DNA of 63,169 bases from Pullichristensenella excrementipullorum (GCA_018713365.1 DVOU01000024.1:1-63169); one strand, 5' to 3'. Shown: positions 25,060-33,361, counted from the first letter of the stretch. Numbers and translations are program-made. Notes: generated by a model from the letters alone, not told the origin.

Positions 25060-26394
25060 CTATGCGCGGGCCTGCGCGCGCCGCAGCGCGCCCTTGGCCA
25101 CGCGGATATACTGCACCAGCGGCAATCGCGCCGGACACTGATAGGCGCAGGCGCCGCACTCGATGCAGTCCATGAGATGCTGCGCGTCGCGCGCGCGCTC
25201 GTAGAGCCCCTTGCGGGAAAGGGCGTAGAGCGTCAGCGGCATCAGCCCCACCGGGCAGACGTTCACGCAGCCGCCGCAGCGCACGCAGTTGCCCAGCGGC
25301 TTTTCCGTCTCATTGTCCCGGAAGAGCAGTATGCCGGAGACGCCCTTGGTGACGGGCGTTTGCAGATCGAAGGCGCACTGGCCCATCATCGGCCCGCCGA
25401 GGACGACCTTGTTCACGCCTTCCTTCGCGCCGCCGCAGAAGGCGATGACCGCACCGATCTCTGTGCCGATGCGCACGCGCAGATTGTTGCTCTCCCCCAC
25501 TTCGCCATCCACGGTGAGCGCGCGCTCGATGAGCGGCCTGCCTTCGCGCACGGCGCGGGAGATGGCCGCGGCGGTGGAGGCGTTGATCACCACGCAGCCC
25601 GCGTCCATGGGCAAGCCTCCGGAGGGCACGCGGCGGCCGGTGAGCGCCTGAATGAGCTGCTTTTCGCTGCCCTGCGGGTACTTAGCCTGCACGGTGAACA
25701 CACGCGCGTCGCCCCCCGCGGCCTTTTGCAGGGTCTCGGCGGCGTCGGGCTTGTTGTCCTCTACGCCGATATACAGCGCCTTTGCGCCGACGATCTTCGC
25801 CGCCAGGCGCAAGCCGTCCAGCACGGCGTCCGCCTCTTCCAGCATCACGCGGTGGTCGGCGCTCAAAAACGGCTCGCACTCCGCGCCATTGAGGATGACC
25901 GTGTCGATGGGCTTGTCCTTGGGCGGCGAGAGCTTGACGTGGGTGGGGAACGCCGCCCCACCCATGCCGACCACGCCGGCGGCGCGGATGGCCGCGAGCA
26001 ACTGCGCGGGATCGTCCGCGTTTTCCACCGGGGCGATGGACGCATCCCACTCGTCCAGGCCGTCGTTTTCGATGATGACCGAAGATACGCGGCGGCCCCC
26101 GGCGATAAAGCGCGGCTGGATGGCCTTGACCTTGCCCGAGACCGGCGCGTGGACGGCGGCGCTGACGAAGCCGTCCGCCTCGCCGATCTTCTGCCCCAGA
26201 CACACCCGCTCGCCCGGCTTGACCAGCGGCTTGCAGGGCGCGCCCGCGTGCTGCACAAGCGGCACCGCCGCCAACTCCGGCGCGGGCATGGCCTCGATGG
26301 GCTTTGCCCCCGTGGCGCGCTTTTCCTCCACGCCCTCGCGCGGATGCACGCCGCGGCGAAAGCTCAACATCTTGCCCAATGCTCTGTCCCCCAT
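25060..26394 (-). CDS. rnfC: Rnf complex subunit RnfC
   Basis: 444-residue peripheral subunit that reduces NAD+. N-terminal FRRGVHPREG and a barrel-sandwich region are followed by the NADH/FMN-binding domain (GVVGMGGAAFPTHVKL, ILNGAECEPFLSADH), then two [4Fe-4S] motifs, CVRCGGCVNVCP and CIECGACAYQCP. First gene of rnfCDGEAB. A long leader of about 135 nt separates it from its likely promoter. An alternative ATG lies nine codons in. Confidence 0.95.
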   Translation of the reverse strand: MGDRALGKMLSFRRGVHPREGVEEKRATGAKPIEAMPAPELAAVPLVQHAGAPCKPLVKPGERVCLGQKIGEADGFVSAAVHAPVSGKVKAIQPRFIAGGRRVSSVIIENDGLDEWDASIAPVENADDPAQLLAAIRAAGVVGMGGAAFPTHVKLSPPKDKPIDTVILNGAECEPFLSADHRVMLEEADAVLDGLRLAAKIVGAKALYIGVEDNKPDAAETLQKAAGGDARVFTVQAKYPQGSEKQLIQALTGRRVPSGGLPMDAGCVVINASTAAAISRAVREGRPLIERALTVDGEVGESNNLRVRIGTEIGAVIAFCGGAKEGVNKVVLGGPMMGQCAFDLQTPVTKGVSGILLFRDNETEKPLGNCVRCGGCVNVCPVGLMPLTLYALSRKGLYERARDAQHLMDCIECGACAYQCPARLPLVQYIRVAKGALRRAQARA

Positions 26395-26536
26395 TTTCCG
26401 CGCGTCCCCCGCGCTATATATATAGGTTCGTATATATCACAATGCGGCCAGCAGGCCGAAAAACGCCCGTATTTCCCCGTTGGACGGCTTTCCCGGCCTT
26501 TTCGTTCCCCAAAGCCATATGCCTGAGGATATGTCG
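26395..26536 (-). promoter_or_regulatory. rnfC leader with possible attenuator
   Basis: The untranslated region between the likely -10 and rnfC is about 140 nt. On the minus strand it can form a stem GGCTTT/AAAGCC (26511-26516 with 26486-26491). A weak hairpin follows, ending in GGGCGTTTTT around 26459, which resembles a leaky terminator. No named riboswitch is recognised. Confidence 0.3.
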
Positions 26537-26563
26537 ATTATATCATAAGTCCGCGCGTTTGAA
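26537..26563 (-). promoter_or_regulatory. Possible rnf operon promoter
   Basis: Minus strand: TTCAAA, 15-bp spacer, TATAAT. The spacer is short, so this is tentative. The rest of the gap to the tRNA promoter (26564-26741) is AT-rich and without a recognisable gene. Confidence 0.45.
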
Positions 26564-26741
26564 CATATATATTGCAATAAAATTTGCGAAGTGGCTGAAT
26601 TTTGCCATTTCGCATGCGGCATATCCTTTATTTTTCCGTTCCTGTGTGAACGCGGCGGAGTGCGATGCCCGAAAACGCGCGTCGACGGACGGCAAAGTGT
26701 TAATTTTGAAATTTTCCCTTTGCGCGGCGGGCGAATTTTCT

Positions 26742-26769
26742 TGACATTTGCGCGCGATTCCTGTATAAT
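26742..26769 (+). promoter_or_regulatory. tRNA-Trp promoter
   Basis: TTGACA, 16-bp spacer, TATAAT, 31 bp before the tRNA. Confidence 0.85.
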
Positions 26770-26800
26770 ATCCTTTGTTCGCCGGTATGGCTAACGACAT

Positions 26801-26874
26801 AGGGGCATGGTGTAATGGTAACACGTGGGTCTCCAAAACCTTTGTTGAGGGTTCGAGTCCTTCTGCCCCTGCCA
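26801..26874 (+). tRNA. tRNA-Trp (anticodon CCA)
   Basis: 74 nt including encoded CCA. Acceptor stem AGGGGCA/TGCCCCT, T-loop TTCGAGTC, anticodon loop containing CCA (CTCCAAA). It has its own promoter and a strong terminator just downstream. Confidence 0.95.
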
Positions 26875-26880
26875 ATGGAA

Positions 26881-26914
26881 AACCCCTGAAAACATTGCGT
26901 TTTCGGGGGTTTTT
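26881..26914 (+). terminator. tRNA-Trp terminator
   Basis: 13-bp stem AACCCCTGAAAAC with GTTTTCGGGGGTT, loop ATTGC, then TTT. Its 3' arm is the start of the 25-bp direct repeat that recurs at 27640. Confidence 0.85.
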
Positions 26915-26923
26915 GCTTGCTCA
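26899..26923 (+). repeat. Direct repeat DR1 flanking the toxin-antitoxin cassette
   Basis: 25 bases running from GTTTTCGGGGG to TTGCTTGCTCA match 27640-27664 with one mismatch. DR1 covers the 3' arm and tail of the tRNA-Trp terminator; the other copy covers the stop codon region of the rRNA methyltransferase gene. The intervening 716 bp hold the toxin-antitoxin pair. 26924-27135 shows no gene. Confidence 0.75.
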
Positions 26924-27135
26924 AAATCGGCGTTTTATCGCAGTTGAAGCCTGTGACTTGTTCTGGAATACCAGCGCCTGGTGTCCAGTGGCGGCGCAGC
27001 AAATCAGCGCAATATCTTTGCTTGATCTGGTACTGGGCAAAACGCTCATCCTGTGTTAGAATATTCACAGGAGCAAGGCTTTGCCGGCCTGTAAGGGGCT
27101 TGCGGCGCGGCCCGAGGCGAGGGAGGAAGCAAAAG

Positions 27136-27387
27136 ATGAATGTTGTTTTATCCCCAAAGGCGGCAAAGTACCTGAAAAGGTTGAATCAACCGCTGAAAGG
27201 GCGTATAATTGAAGTATTGGAAGGCCTCGCCAAAGAGCCGCCCGAAGGCGATATTCGCGCAATGGCCGGGCGGGACGGCTATCGGCTGCGCATTGGCGGG
27301 TACAGGGCGCTGTTTGACATCACGGAAAACGAAATCGTCGTGTATGAGATAGGACCGCGCGGGCAGATCTATAAGGGGAGGCGATAA
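27136..27387 (+). CDS. RelE/ParE family toxin
   Basis: 83 residues with the RelE fold pattern: SPKAAKYLKRLNQPLKGRI, a central EPPEGDIRAMAG, then YRLRIGGYRALFDI and VVYEIGPRGQIYKGRR. Family toxins are ribosome-dependent mRNA interferases, with Arg/Lys/Tyr residues late in the chain, as here. A GGGAGG SD lies 9 nt before the ATG. It precedes the antitoxin gene by 1 bp, the toxin-first order seen in HigBA-like systems. Confidence 0.85.
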   Translation: MNVVLSPKAAKYLKRLNQPLKGRIIEVLEGLAKEPPEGDIRAMAGRDGYRLRIGGYRALFDITENEIVVYEIGPRGQIYKGRR

Positions 27388-27388
27388 C

Positions 27389-27592
27389 ATGTCCGAATTG
27401 CGCAGGGAAGTACAGGATTGCATAGACAGGCTCCCGGATTCCAAACTGGCGGCGCTGCGCCCACTGTTGCGCCTGCTGACGGATGATGAGATCGCAGTTG
27501 AAACCGACCTGACCGACGAAGAAAAGGAGATCATTCGCGCCGGGCGGGAGGAATACAAGTCTGAAAAGTTCATTCCGCTGAACGAGGTCTGA
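27389..27592 (+). CDS. Antitoxin partner of the RelE-family toxin
   Basis: 67-residue acidic protein (VQDCIDRLPDSKLAALRPLL, then TDLTDEEKEIIRAGREEYK). The short helical N-terminus and flexible acidic C-terminus are typical of small antitoxins whose tail wraps the toxin. It starts 1 bp after the toxin stop, using the GGGGAGG at the toxin's 3' end as SD. Its last codons form the 5' side of the terminator stem. Confidence 0.75.
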   Translation: MSELRREVQDCIDRLPDSKLAALRPLLRLLTDDEIAVETDLTDEEKEIIRAGREEYKSEKFIPLNEV

Positions 27593-27640
27593 CAAACGCA
27601 CGCCCGAGGTTTCGCGCCTCGGGCGTTTTGTCAGACCTCG
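27583..27640 (+). terminator. Long-stem terminator overlapping the antitoxin stop
   Basis: CGAGGTCTGACAAA (27583-27596, including the antitoxin stop) pairs with TTTGTCAGACCTCG (27627-27640). Inside, CGCCCGAGG pairs with CCTCGGGCG, followed by TTTT. The inner hairpin is the terminator; the outer arms extend it to 23 pairs in total. Confidence 0.75.
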
Positions 27641-27664
27641 TTTTCGGGGGGTTTTGCTTGCTCA
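27640..27664 (+). repeat. Direct repeat DR2 flanking the toxin-antitoxin cassette
   Basis: Second copy of the 25-base repeat at 26899-26923. Its last three bases are the complement of the stop codon of the minus-strand methyltransferase gene. Removing one repeat and the cassette would place the tRNA-Trp terminator directly against that gene. Confidence 0.75.
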
Positions 27665-28417
27665 CGAGCGCGTCATCTCGTACATCATGATGCCCGCCGC
27701 CACCGCCGCGTTGAGGGATTCGGCGCGGCCGCGCATGGGGAGCTTGACCAGCGCGTCGGCCTGTGCGCGCACTGCGTCCGAGATGCCGTGGGCCTCGCTG
27801 CCGATGACGAGGATGAAGCGTTCCCCCACTTCGGGTCTTTGGTAAAAGTCCGCGCCGTCGAGCGCCGAGGCAACTACCATCCAGCCGCGCGCGCGCAGGA
27901 ATGCGAGCGCCTCGCAGAGCGGGTCGGCGGGAATGGCCGGCAGGCGAAAGCCCGAGCCCATGGCCGCGCGCTGCACCTTGGGGCTGTACGGATCGGCGCA
28001 GTTCGCGCCCAGCAGCAGGCCGCCCAGGCCCGCCGCGTCCGCCGTGCGCCAGATGGTGCCCACGTTGCCGGGGTCCTGCACGCCGTCGAGCGCCACCAGC
28101 GTTTGCGGCGCGTCCGAGAGGGCGCGGGGCGGGGGCAGTTCAAAGGCGGCGCACATGCCCTGCGGTGTCTTTGTATCGCAGACAGCCTCCAGCACGCCGC
28201 GCGTCACCAGACGCGCCTCGGGAAAGCGCGCGGCAAGGGGCGTTTCCGCCTCCGCAAGCAGCGCGCGGGGGGTGAGGCCAGAGGAAAGCGCCTCGTTGAG
28301 CATCGTCTCGCCCTCGACGAGGAACAGCCCCGTCTCCCTGCGCGCCTTGGCGGTTTTGAGCGCGCGCAGCGAGGCGACGAGCGGGTTTTTCACGCTGGTG
28401 ATGGTTTCCACGGACAT
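27662..28417 (-). CDS. TrmH/SpoU family RNA 2'-O-methyltransferase
   Basis: 251 residues from the ATG at 28417. The N-terminal substrate-binding domain has ITSVKNPLVASLRALKTAK and FLVEGETMLNEAL. The SPOUT catalytic domain shows motif 1 LDGVQDPGNVGTIWRTADA, motif 2 ILVIGSEAHGIS and motif 3 LPMRGRAESLNAAVAAGIM. It uses S-adenosylmethionine; the target is probably 23S rRNA by family resemblance, but the exact nucleotide cannot be told. The open frame extends upstream without homology. Confidence 0.92.
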   Translation of the reverse strand: MSVETITSVKNPLVASLRALKTAKARRETGLFLVEGETMLNEALSSGLTPRALLAEAETPLAARFPEARLVTRGVLEAVCDTKTPQGMCAAFELPPPRALSDAPQTLVALDGVQDPGNVGTIWRTADAAGLGGLLLGANCADPYSPKVQRAAMGSGFRLPAIPADPLCEALAFLRARGWMVVASALDGADFYQRPEVGERFILVIGSEAHGISDAVRAQADALVKLPMRGRAESLNAAVAAGIMMYEMTRS

Positions 28418-28473
28418 TTCCCTGCCTTTCCTGTAAATTGTAGCAGATTTTGGCCCGCCGTTCAAGCGGGCGC

Positions 28474-28502
28474 TTGTTTTTTGCCGCGGAATATTATACA
28501 AT
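28474..28502 (+). promoter_or_regulatory. metF operon promoter
   Basis: TTGTTT, 17-bp spacer, TACAAT. The leader to the metF ATG is only about 23 nt, too short for a SAM or cobalamin riboswitch. Confidence 0.65.
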
Positions 28503-28531
28503 AAGGTGAGTTTACTTTGGAGGTCACCGCC

Positions 28532-29395
28532 ATGCGCGTTCTCGACATCATCAACAGCGACCACGTCACCGTTTCCTGCGAACTCTTTCCGCCCAAGTTG
28601 GGCAAGCCTCTGCGCGATACCGAGCGCATTGTGGCGGAGATCGCGCGCCTCAGGCCCTCGTTTATCAGCGTCACCTGCGGCGCGGGCGGCTCGACCGGCG
28701 ACCACACCGTGGAGATCGCCCGCTGCGTGCAGAAGGACAATGGCGTGACCGCGCTTGCGCACGTCACCTGCGTGTCCACGCCGCGCGCGCAGATCCACCG
28801 CACGCTGTCGCTTTTGCGCGAGGCGGGCGTGGAGAACATACTCGCCCTGCGCGGCGATCTGCCCGCCGACGGGTCGCCCGCCTGCGCGGACTTTGCCCAC
28901 GCCAGCGACCTCATTGAGGAGATCAACCGCTTCGGCGGCTTTTGCGTGGGCGGCGCCTGCTACCCCGAGGGGCACCCCGAATCGCCCAACAAGCAGGCTG
29001 ATCTCGACGGCATCCGCAAAAAGGTGGACAGCGGCTGCGCGTTTTTGACCACGCAGATGTTTTTTGACAACAACATACTCTACAACTTCCTCTTCCGCCT
29101 GCTCAAGCACGGCATCAATGTGCCGGTGGTGGCGGGCATCATGCCCATCACCAACGTCCGGCAGGTCAAGCGCACCTTCGCCCTCTCGGGAGCCAACCTG
29201 CCGCCGCGCTTCCGCGCCATCGTCGACCGCTTTGGCGACGATCCCGCCGCCATGAAGCAGGCCGGCATCGCCTACGCCACCGAACAGATCATCGACCTCA
29301 TTGCCAACGGCGTCAGCCACGTGCATATTTATACGATGAATCAGCCGGACATCGCCGGGCGCATCATCGGCAATCTTTCGGAGATCTTCCGGTGA
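28532..29395 (+). CDS. metF: Methylenetetrahydrofolate reductase
   Basis: 287 residues, TIM-barrel flavoprotein that makes 5-methyl-THF for methionine synthase. Features are VSCELFPPKLGKPLRDTE (catalytic Glu), ITVTCGAGGS-like FISVTCGAGGSTGDHT, ILALRGDLP, GGACYPEGHPES and TTQMFFDN. The start is the ATG at 28532 behind GGAGG; an in-frame TTG lies five codons upstream. Its stop overlaps the next gene by 4 bp. Confidence 0.94.
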   Translation: MRVLDIINSDHVTVSCELFPPKLGKPLRDTERIVAEIARLRPSFISVTCGAGGSTGDHTVEIARCVQKDNGVTALAHVTCVSTPRAQIHRTLSLLREAGVENILALRGDLPADGSPACADFAHASDLIEEINRFGGFCVGGACYPEGHPESPNKQADLDGIRKKVDSGCAFLTTQMFFDNNILYNFLFRLLKHGINVPVVAGIMPITNVRQVKRTFALSGANLPPRFRAIVDRFGDDPAAMKQAGIAYATEQIIDLIANGVSHVHIYTMNQPDIAGRIIGNLSEIFR

Positions 29396-30024
29396 CGGCC
29401 TTTGAGCGCGAAACGCTGCGCTATCTGGGCAACGCCACTGCGGACGAGCGACTGATGGCGCTGATCGCCTCCGTGGAGGCGGAGCTGCGCAAGGATGTGC
29501 GGCCGCGCGGCGTGTACCGGCGGCTGCCCATCGCAGTATCGGAGGGGCGCGTGGAGGCCGGCGGGCATGTGTTTGAAAGCAGCGCCCTTGCCAAAAACCT
29601 CTGCGGCTGCGGGGAGGCGTTCTTCCTCGCCGCCACGCTGGGCGCGGAGGCCGACCGCCGCCTGCGCCGCTTTTCCGCGCTCGACCTGCCCCGCGCCGCC
29701 GTGTGGCAGGCGGGGTGCGCTGCCTATCTGGAGGAATACCTGGACGGCATGGAGGACGGCCTGCGCCGGGAAGCGCCGGGGCTGTACCTCCGCCCCCGCT
29801 TCAGCCCCGGGTACGGCGACCTGGATATATCGCACCAGCGGGCGATGTTTGCTCTGCTGGAACTGGAAAAGCGGCTGGGCCTTTCGCTGACGCAAACGCA
29901 TATGATGCTGCCGGAAAAGTCCGTCACCGCCATCGCCGGCCTGTCGGACGTACCCGGCTCGCATGTGGGCGGCTGCGCCGCCTGCGCAAAGACCGATTGC
30001 CCCAACAGGAGGATGACCATATGA
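29392..30024 (+). CDS. Stand-alone methionine synthase activation (reactivation) domain protein
   Basis: 210 residues resembling the C-terminal reactivation domain of cobalamin-dependent methionine synthase. RPRFSPGYGDLDISHQ corresponds to the SAM-binding RxxPGY motif, and MMLPEKSVTAIAGLSDVP to the MxPxxSVSG segment. It ends in a Cys-rich tail (GGCAACAKTDCPN), possibly metal-binding. It probably restores oxidised cob(II)alamin in MetH using SAM. GTG start, overlapping metF and metH by 4 bp each, so the three proteins are translationally coupled. Confidence 0.85.
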   Translation: MTAFERETLRYLGNATADERLMALIASVEAELRKDVRPRGVYRRLPIAVSEGRVEAGGHVFESSALAKNLCGCGEAFFLAATLGAEADRRLRRFSALDLPRAAVWQAGCAAYLEEYLDGMEDGLRREAPGLYLRPRFSPGYGDLDISHQRAMFALLELEKRLGLSLTQTHMMLPEKSVTAIAGLSDVPGSHVGGCAACAKTDCPNRRMTI

Positions 30025-32375
30025 AGAATTTCCGCGACCGGCTGGGCCGGGAGCTGCTCTTGATGGACGGCGCCATGGGTACGATGCTGCAATCGCGCGG
30101 CCTCAAGCTGGGCGAGCTGCCCGGCAACATGAACCTGCGCGCGCCGGAGGTGGTACGCTCCATCCATGCCGAGTACGCCGCCGCCGGGGCGGACATCATA
30201 CAGGCCAACACCTTTGGCGTCAGCCGCCTGAAGTTCGGCGATGATACGGCCAAGGTGGTGCGCGCGGGCATCCGCATCGCCCGCGAAGCCGTGGACGCGA
30301 GCGGACGCGAGGCCTATGTGGCCGCCGACATCGGCCCCCTGGGGCGGCTGCTCAAGCCCGTGGGCGATCTGGAATTTGAAGAGGCTGTGGCGCTGTTCCG
30401 CGAGGTGATCGAATCTTCGCGGGAGGCCGACCTTTTGCTGTTTGAGACGTTCACGGACGTATACGAGTTGAAGGCGGCGCTGCTGGCGGCGCGCGAGGTC
30501 AGCACCCTGCCCATCGTGGCGATGACGACCTTTGACGAGAGCGGGCGCATGCTCACCGGCGCGGATGTATTGAGCGCCGTGACGGTGGCCGAATCGCTGG
30601 GCGCGGAGGCGGTGGGCTTCAACTGCGGGCTGGGGCCGGAGCAGATGCTGGCGCTTTTGCCCGAGCTGCGCGCGGCGGCGGGCGTGCCGCTCGCCTTCAA
30701 CCCCAACGCCGGGCTTCCCGTGGTGGTGGGCGGGCAGACGCAGTTCCGCGTCTCGCCGGAGGATTTCGCCGCCGCCGCGCGCAAACTGGCCGAGGGTGGC
30801 GCGGCGCTGCTGGGCGGCTGCTGCGGCACCACGCCTGCGCACATCGCGGCGCTGAAAGAGGCCGTGGCGGGCATATCTCCCCCGCCGTCAAAGGCGACGG
30901 GGCGCACGGTGATCTGCTCCTACGCGCGGGCGGTGGAGTTCGGCGGCGCGCCGGTACTCATCGGCGAGCGCATCAACCCCACCGGCAAGCCGAACCTCAA
31001 GCGCGCGCTGCGGGAAAACGACATGGGCTATGTGCTGCGCGAGGGCGCGAAGCAGGCGGACGCCGGTGCGGACGTGCTGGACGTGAACGTTGGTCTGCCG
31101 GGCATCGACGAAAAGGCCCTGCTCCCCCGCGCCGTGCAGGAATTGCAGGCCGTCCTGCCGCTGCCTTTGCAGATCGACTCCGCCGACCCCGAGGCCATGG
31201 CGCGCGCGGCGCGGCTCTACAACGGTCGGCCGCTGATCAACTCCGTGAGCGGCAAGCGCGCCTCCATGGACGCGGTGTTCCCGGTGGCGCAAAAGTATGG
31301 CGCGGTACTCATCGCCCTGACGCTGGACGACGAGGGCATCCCGGACAGCGCCGCCGGGCGCGTGGCCGTGGCGGAAAAGATCCTCGCCGAGGCGGAAACT
31401 TACGGCATCGGGCCGGAGCGGATCATCTTCGACCCGCTGGCCATGTCCGTTTCCACCGGCGGCGGGGCGCTGGCGACGCTGGACGCGCTTTCCGAACTTT
31501 CCCGGCGCGGGCTGTGTACCTCTCTGGGCGTTTCCAACGTCTCTTTTGGCCTGCCTGCGCGCGCGCGGCTCAACGCGGCCTTCTTTGCCGAGGCGCTTTC
31601 GCGCGGGCTGAGCGCCGGCATCGTCAACCCCCTCGACGCGGGGCTGATGGACGCCGCCGCCTGCCACCGCGTGCTGTTTGGCTACGACGCGGATTGCGGA
31701 AACTACATCGCCCGCTTTGCCGAGGCCGAGGCCGCGCCCACAAAGCCCACGACGGCACTGACGCTGCGCGAGGCGGTGCTGCGCGGGCTGCGCGAGGAGG
31801 CGCGCGCGGCCGCCGAGGAGCTTTTGAAAGCGCGCGCGCCGATGGACATCGTCGAGGGCGAGCTGGTGCCCGCGCTCAACGAAGTCGGCGAAGGGTTTGA
31901 GAAAAAAACCGTGTTCCTGCCGCAGCTTTTGATGAGCGCCGAGGCCGCGGGCGCGGCGTTCGAGGCCGTGCGCGGGCGCATCGCCGCCGCGGGCGGACAG
32001 TCGGGCAAGGGCACGGTGGTGGTGGCCACGGTGCAGGGCGACATCCACGACATCGGCAAGAACATCGCCCGCGCACTTCTGGAAAACTACGGCTACACGG
32101 TCGTGGACCTCGGCAAGGACGTGCCGCCCGAGGCCGTGCTGGAAGCCGCTTTGCAAAGCGGCGCGCCGCTGGTGGGCCTGAGCGCTTTGATGACCACCAC
32201 CGTGGAGAGCATGGAGAAGACCATTCGCCTGCTGCGCGAGAAGGCAAATGTGAAGATCGTCGTCGGCGGAGCGGTGCTTACCGAGGACTATGCCATGCAG
32301 ATCGGCGCCGACTTCTACGCCCGCGACGCCATGGCCACCGTGCGCGCGGCGGAGCGCGTGTTTGGCGCGGAGTGA
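30021..32375 (+). CDS. metH: Cobalamin-dependent methionine synthase lacking the activation domain
   Basis: 784 residues against about 1200 for full-length MetH. Order: homocysteine-binding barrel (1-290; LMDGAMGTMLQSRG, GFNCG and GGCCGTTPAH with zinc cysteines); pterin-binding barrel (about 310-570; LIGERINPTGKPNLKRAL); cap and B12-binding domain (about 590-784; DIHDIGKNI with the lower-ligand His, and GLSALMTTTVESM). The missing reactivation domain is encoded by the overlapping upstream gene. It transfers methyl from 5-methyl-THF to homocysteine. Confidence 0.94.
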   Translation: MKNFRDRLGRELLLMDGAMGTMLQSRGLKLGELPGNMNLRAPEVVRSIHAEYAAAGADIIQANTFGVSRLKFGDDTAKVVRAGIRIAREAVDASGREAYVAADIGPLGRLLKPVGDLEFEEAVALFREVIESSREADLLLFETFTDVYELKAALLAAREVSTLPIVAMTTFDESGRMLTGADVLSAVTVAESLGAEAVGFNCGLGPEQMLALLPELRAAAGVPLAFNPNAGLPVVVGGQTQFRVSPEDFAAAARKLAEGGAALLGGCCGTTPAHIAALKEAVAGISPPPSKATGRTVICSYARAVEFGGAPVLIGERINPTGKPNLKRALRENDMGYVLREGAKQADAGADVLDVNVGLPGIDEKALLPRAVQELQAVLPLPLQIDSADPEAMARAARLYNGRPLINSVSGKRASMDAVFPVAQKYGAVLIALTLDDEGIPDSAAGRVAVAEKILAEAETYGIGPERIIFDPLAMSVSTGGGALATLDALSELSRRGLCTSLGVSNVSFGLPARARLNAAFFAEALSRGLSAGIVNPLDAGLMDAAACHRVLFGYDADCGNYIARFAEAEAAPTKPTTALTLREAVLRGLREEARAAAEELLKARAPMDIVEGELVPALNEVGEGFEKKTVFLPQLLMSAEAAGAAFEAVRGRIAAAGGQSGKGTVVVATVQGDIHDIGKNIARALLENYGYTVVDLGKDVPPEAVLEAALQSGAPLVGLSALMTTTVESMEKTIRLLREKANVKIVVGGAVLTEDYAMQIGADFYARDAMATVRAAERVFGAE

Positions 32376-32432
32376 ACCTTCCTGCCCGCGCCTGCGTCTA
32401 AGAGATACGAACTTACGAAAGGGGGGACGCCT

Positions 32433-33350
32433 GTGAAAGGCATCGCGGTATTGTTGGCGCTGTCGCTCTTTGGTTGCCTGCCGGCTTCGGCGGAGGGCTG
32501 GAGCTTTGGCGAGAGCTGGGAGCAAGCGCCCGCGGCCTATGCCGGCTCCTGGGACGCCGACGGCGCGCCCGCCGCTGCGGAAAATGGCGGCGAATGGTAC
32601 GCCGCGCCGGAAATTCCCGCAGCCGAAGAAGCGCCGGACGCCGCGCCCGCGGAGGATGCGGGCTGGGCGGGCTCGAACGCTGCGGCCATGTATGTGGTCA
32701 ACTGCAATGAGTATGTGAACCTGCGCGCCGCGCCGGATACCTCCGCGCAGGTGCTTGCGCGCGTCCCGCTGGGCGAGCAGGTGGTGGCCTATGGCCGCGA
32801 GGGAGACTTTTACCGCGTGGAATACGCCGGTCTGCGCGGCTATGTACACGCCGACTACCTTTCCACGCAGCCGGCGCCCTTCTCCATGCGCCTTGCCTCC
32901 GACCCCGGCTGCGCGCGGCTGGACGCTTCCGCCATTGAGGCCTACGCTTCCAGCGAGCAGGTGGACCAGTACGGCTACTACGCCGCCGCCAACGCCAGCG
33001 ACGCCGACCCCGCCACCGCCTGGGCGGAGGGCGTCAGCGGCGCGGGCGAGGGCGAATGGCTGTCGCTGTTCTTCAGCGAGCAGAAGGTGGCGGGCTTCGC
33101 CATCCGCGCCGGGTATCAGCGCTCCGCGGACGCCTACAACGCCAACGGCCGCCCGGCGGATATCCGCGTCAGCGTGGCCGGGGAGAGCGACTGCACCGTG
33201 CGGCTGGACGACGCGCGCGGCGAACAGGTGGTGCTTTTTTCCAGCCCCGTGGTGACGGACTTTCTCACCATCGAGATCAGCTCCGTCTACGGCGGGACTG
33301 GCGACGCCTGTACCTGCATCAGCGACGTGCTCGTGCTGCTGGCGGATTGA
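32433..33350 (+). CDS. Secreted SH3b-domain protein with discoidin-like C-terminal domain
   Basis: 305 residues, GTG start with a G-rich SD. The signal segment (MKGIAVLLALSLFGCLPASA) contains LFGC, a weak lipobox candidate. An acidic Ala/Glu-rich linker leads to a bacterial SH3 domain at about 88-147 (YVVNCNEYVNLRAAPDTSAQ; AYGREGDFYRVEYAGLRGYV). The C-terminal ~140 residues (ASDADPATAWAEGVSGAGEG; LFFSEQKVAGFAIRAGY; VTDFLTIEISSVYGG) look like a discoidin/NADase-type glycan-binding beta-sandwich. A wall- or glycan-binding role is inferred. Confidence 0.8.
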   Translation: MKGIAVLLALSLFGCLPASAEGWSFGESWEQAPAAYAGSWDADGAPAAAENGGEWYAAPEIPAAEEAPDAAPAEDAGWAGSNAAAMYVVNCNEYVNLRAAPDTSAQVLARVPLGEQVVAYGREGDFYRVEYAGLRGYVHADYLSTQPAPFSMRLASDPGCARLDASAIEAYASSEQVDQYGYYAAANASDADPATAWAEGVSGAGEGEWLSLFFSEQKVAGFAIRAGYQRSADAYNANGRPADIRVSVAGESDCTVRLDDARGEQVVLFSSPVVTDFLTIEISSVYGGTGDACTCISDVLVLLAD

Positions 33351-33361
33351 GACGGCAAGTG

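Noticed and set aside
26917..27135. Longer toxin reading frame starting at 26917
   Set aside because: The RelE fold begins at 27136, where an SD-spaced ATG lies; the upstream part is spacer of the inserted cassette.
28440..28531. SAM or cobalamin riboswitch ahead of metF
   Set aside because: The promoter is about 30 bp from the ATG, leaving no room for an aptamer.
29703..30020. Longer metH frame starting in the activator gene
   Set aside because: Upstream part is a shifted frame of the reactivation-domain gene; the ATG at 30021 with AGGAGG begins the homocysteine-binding domain.
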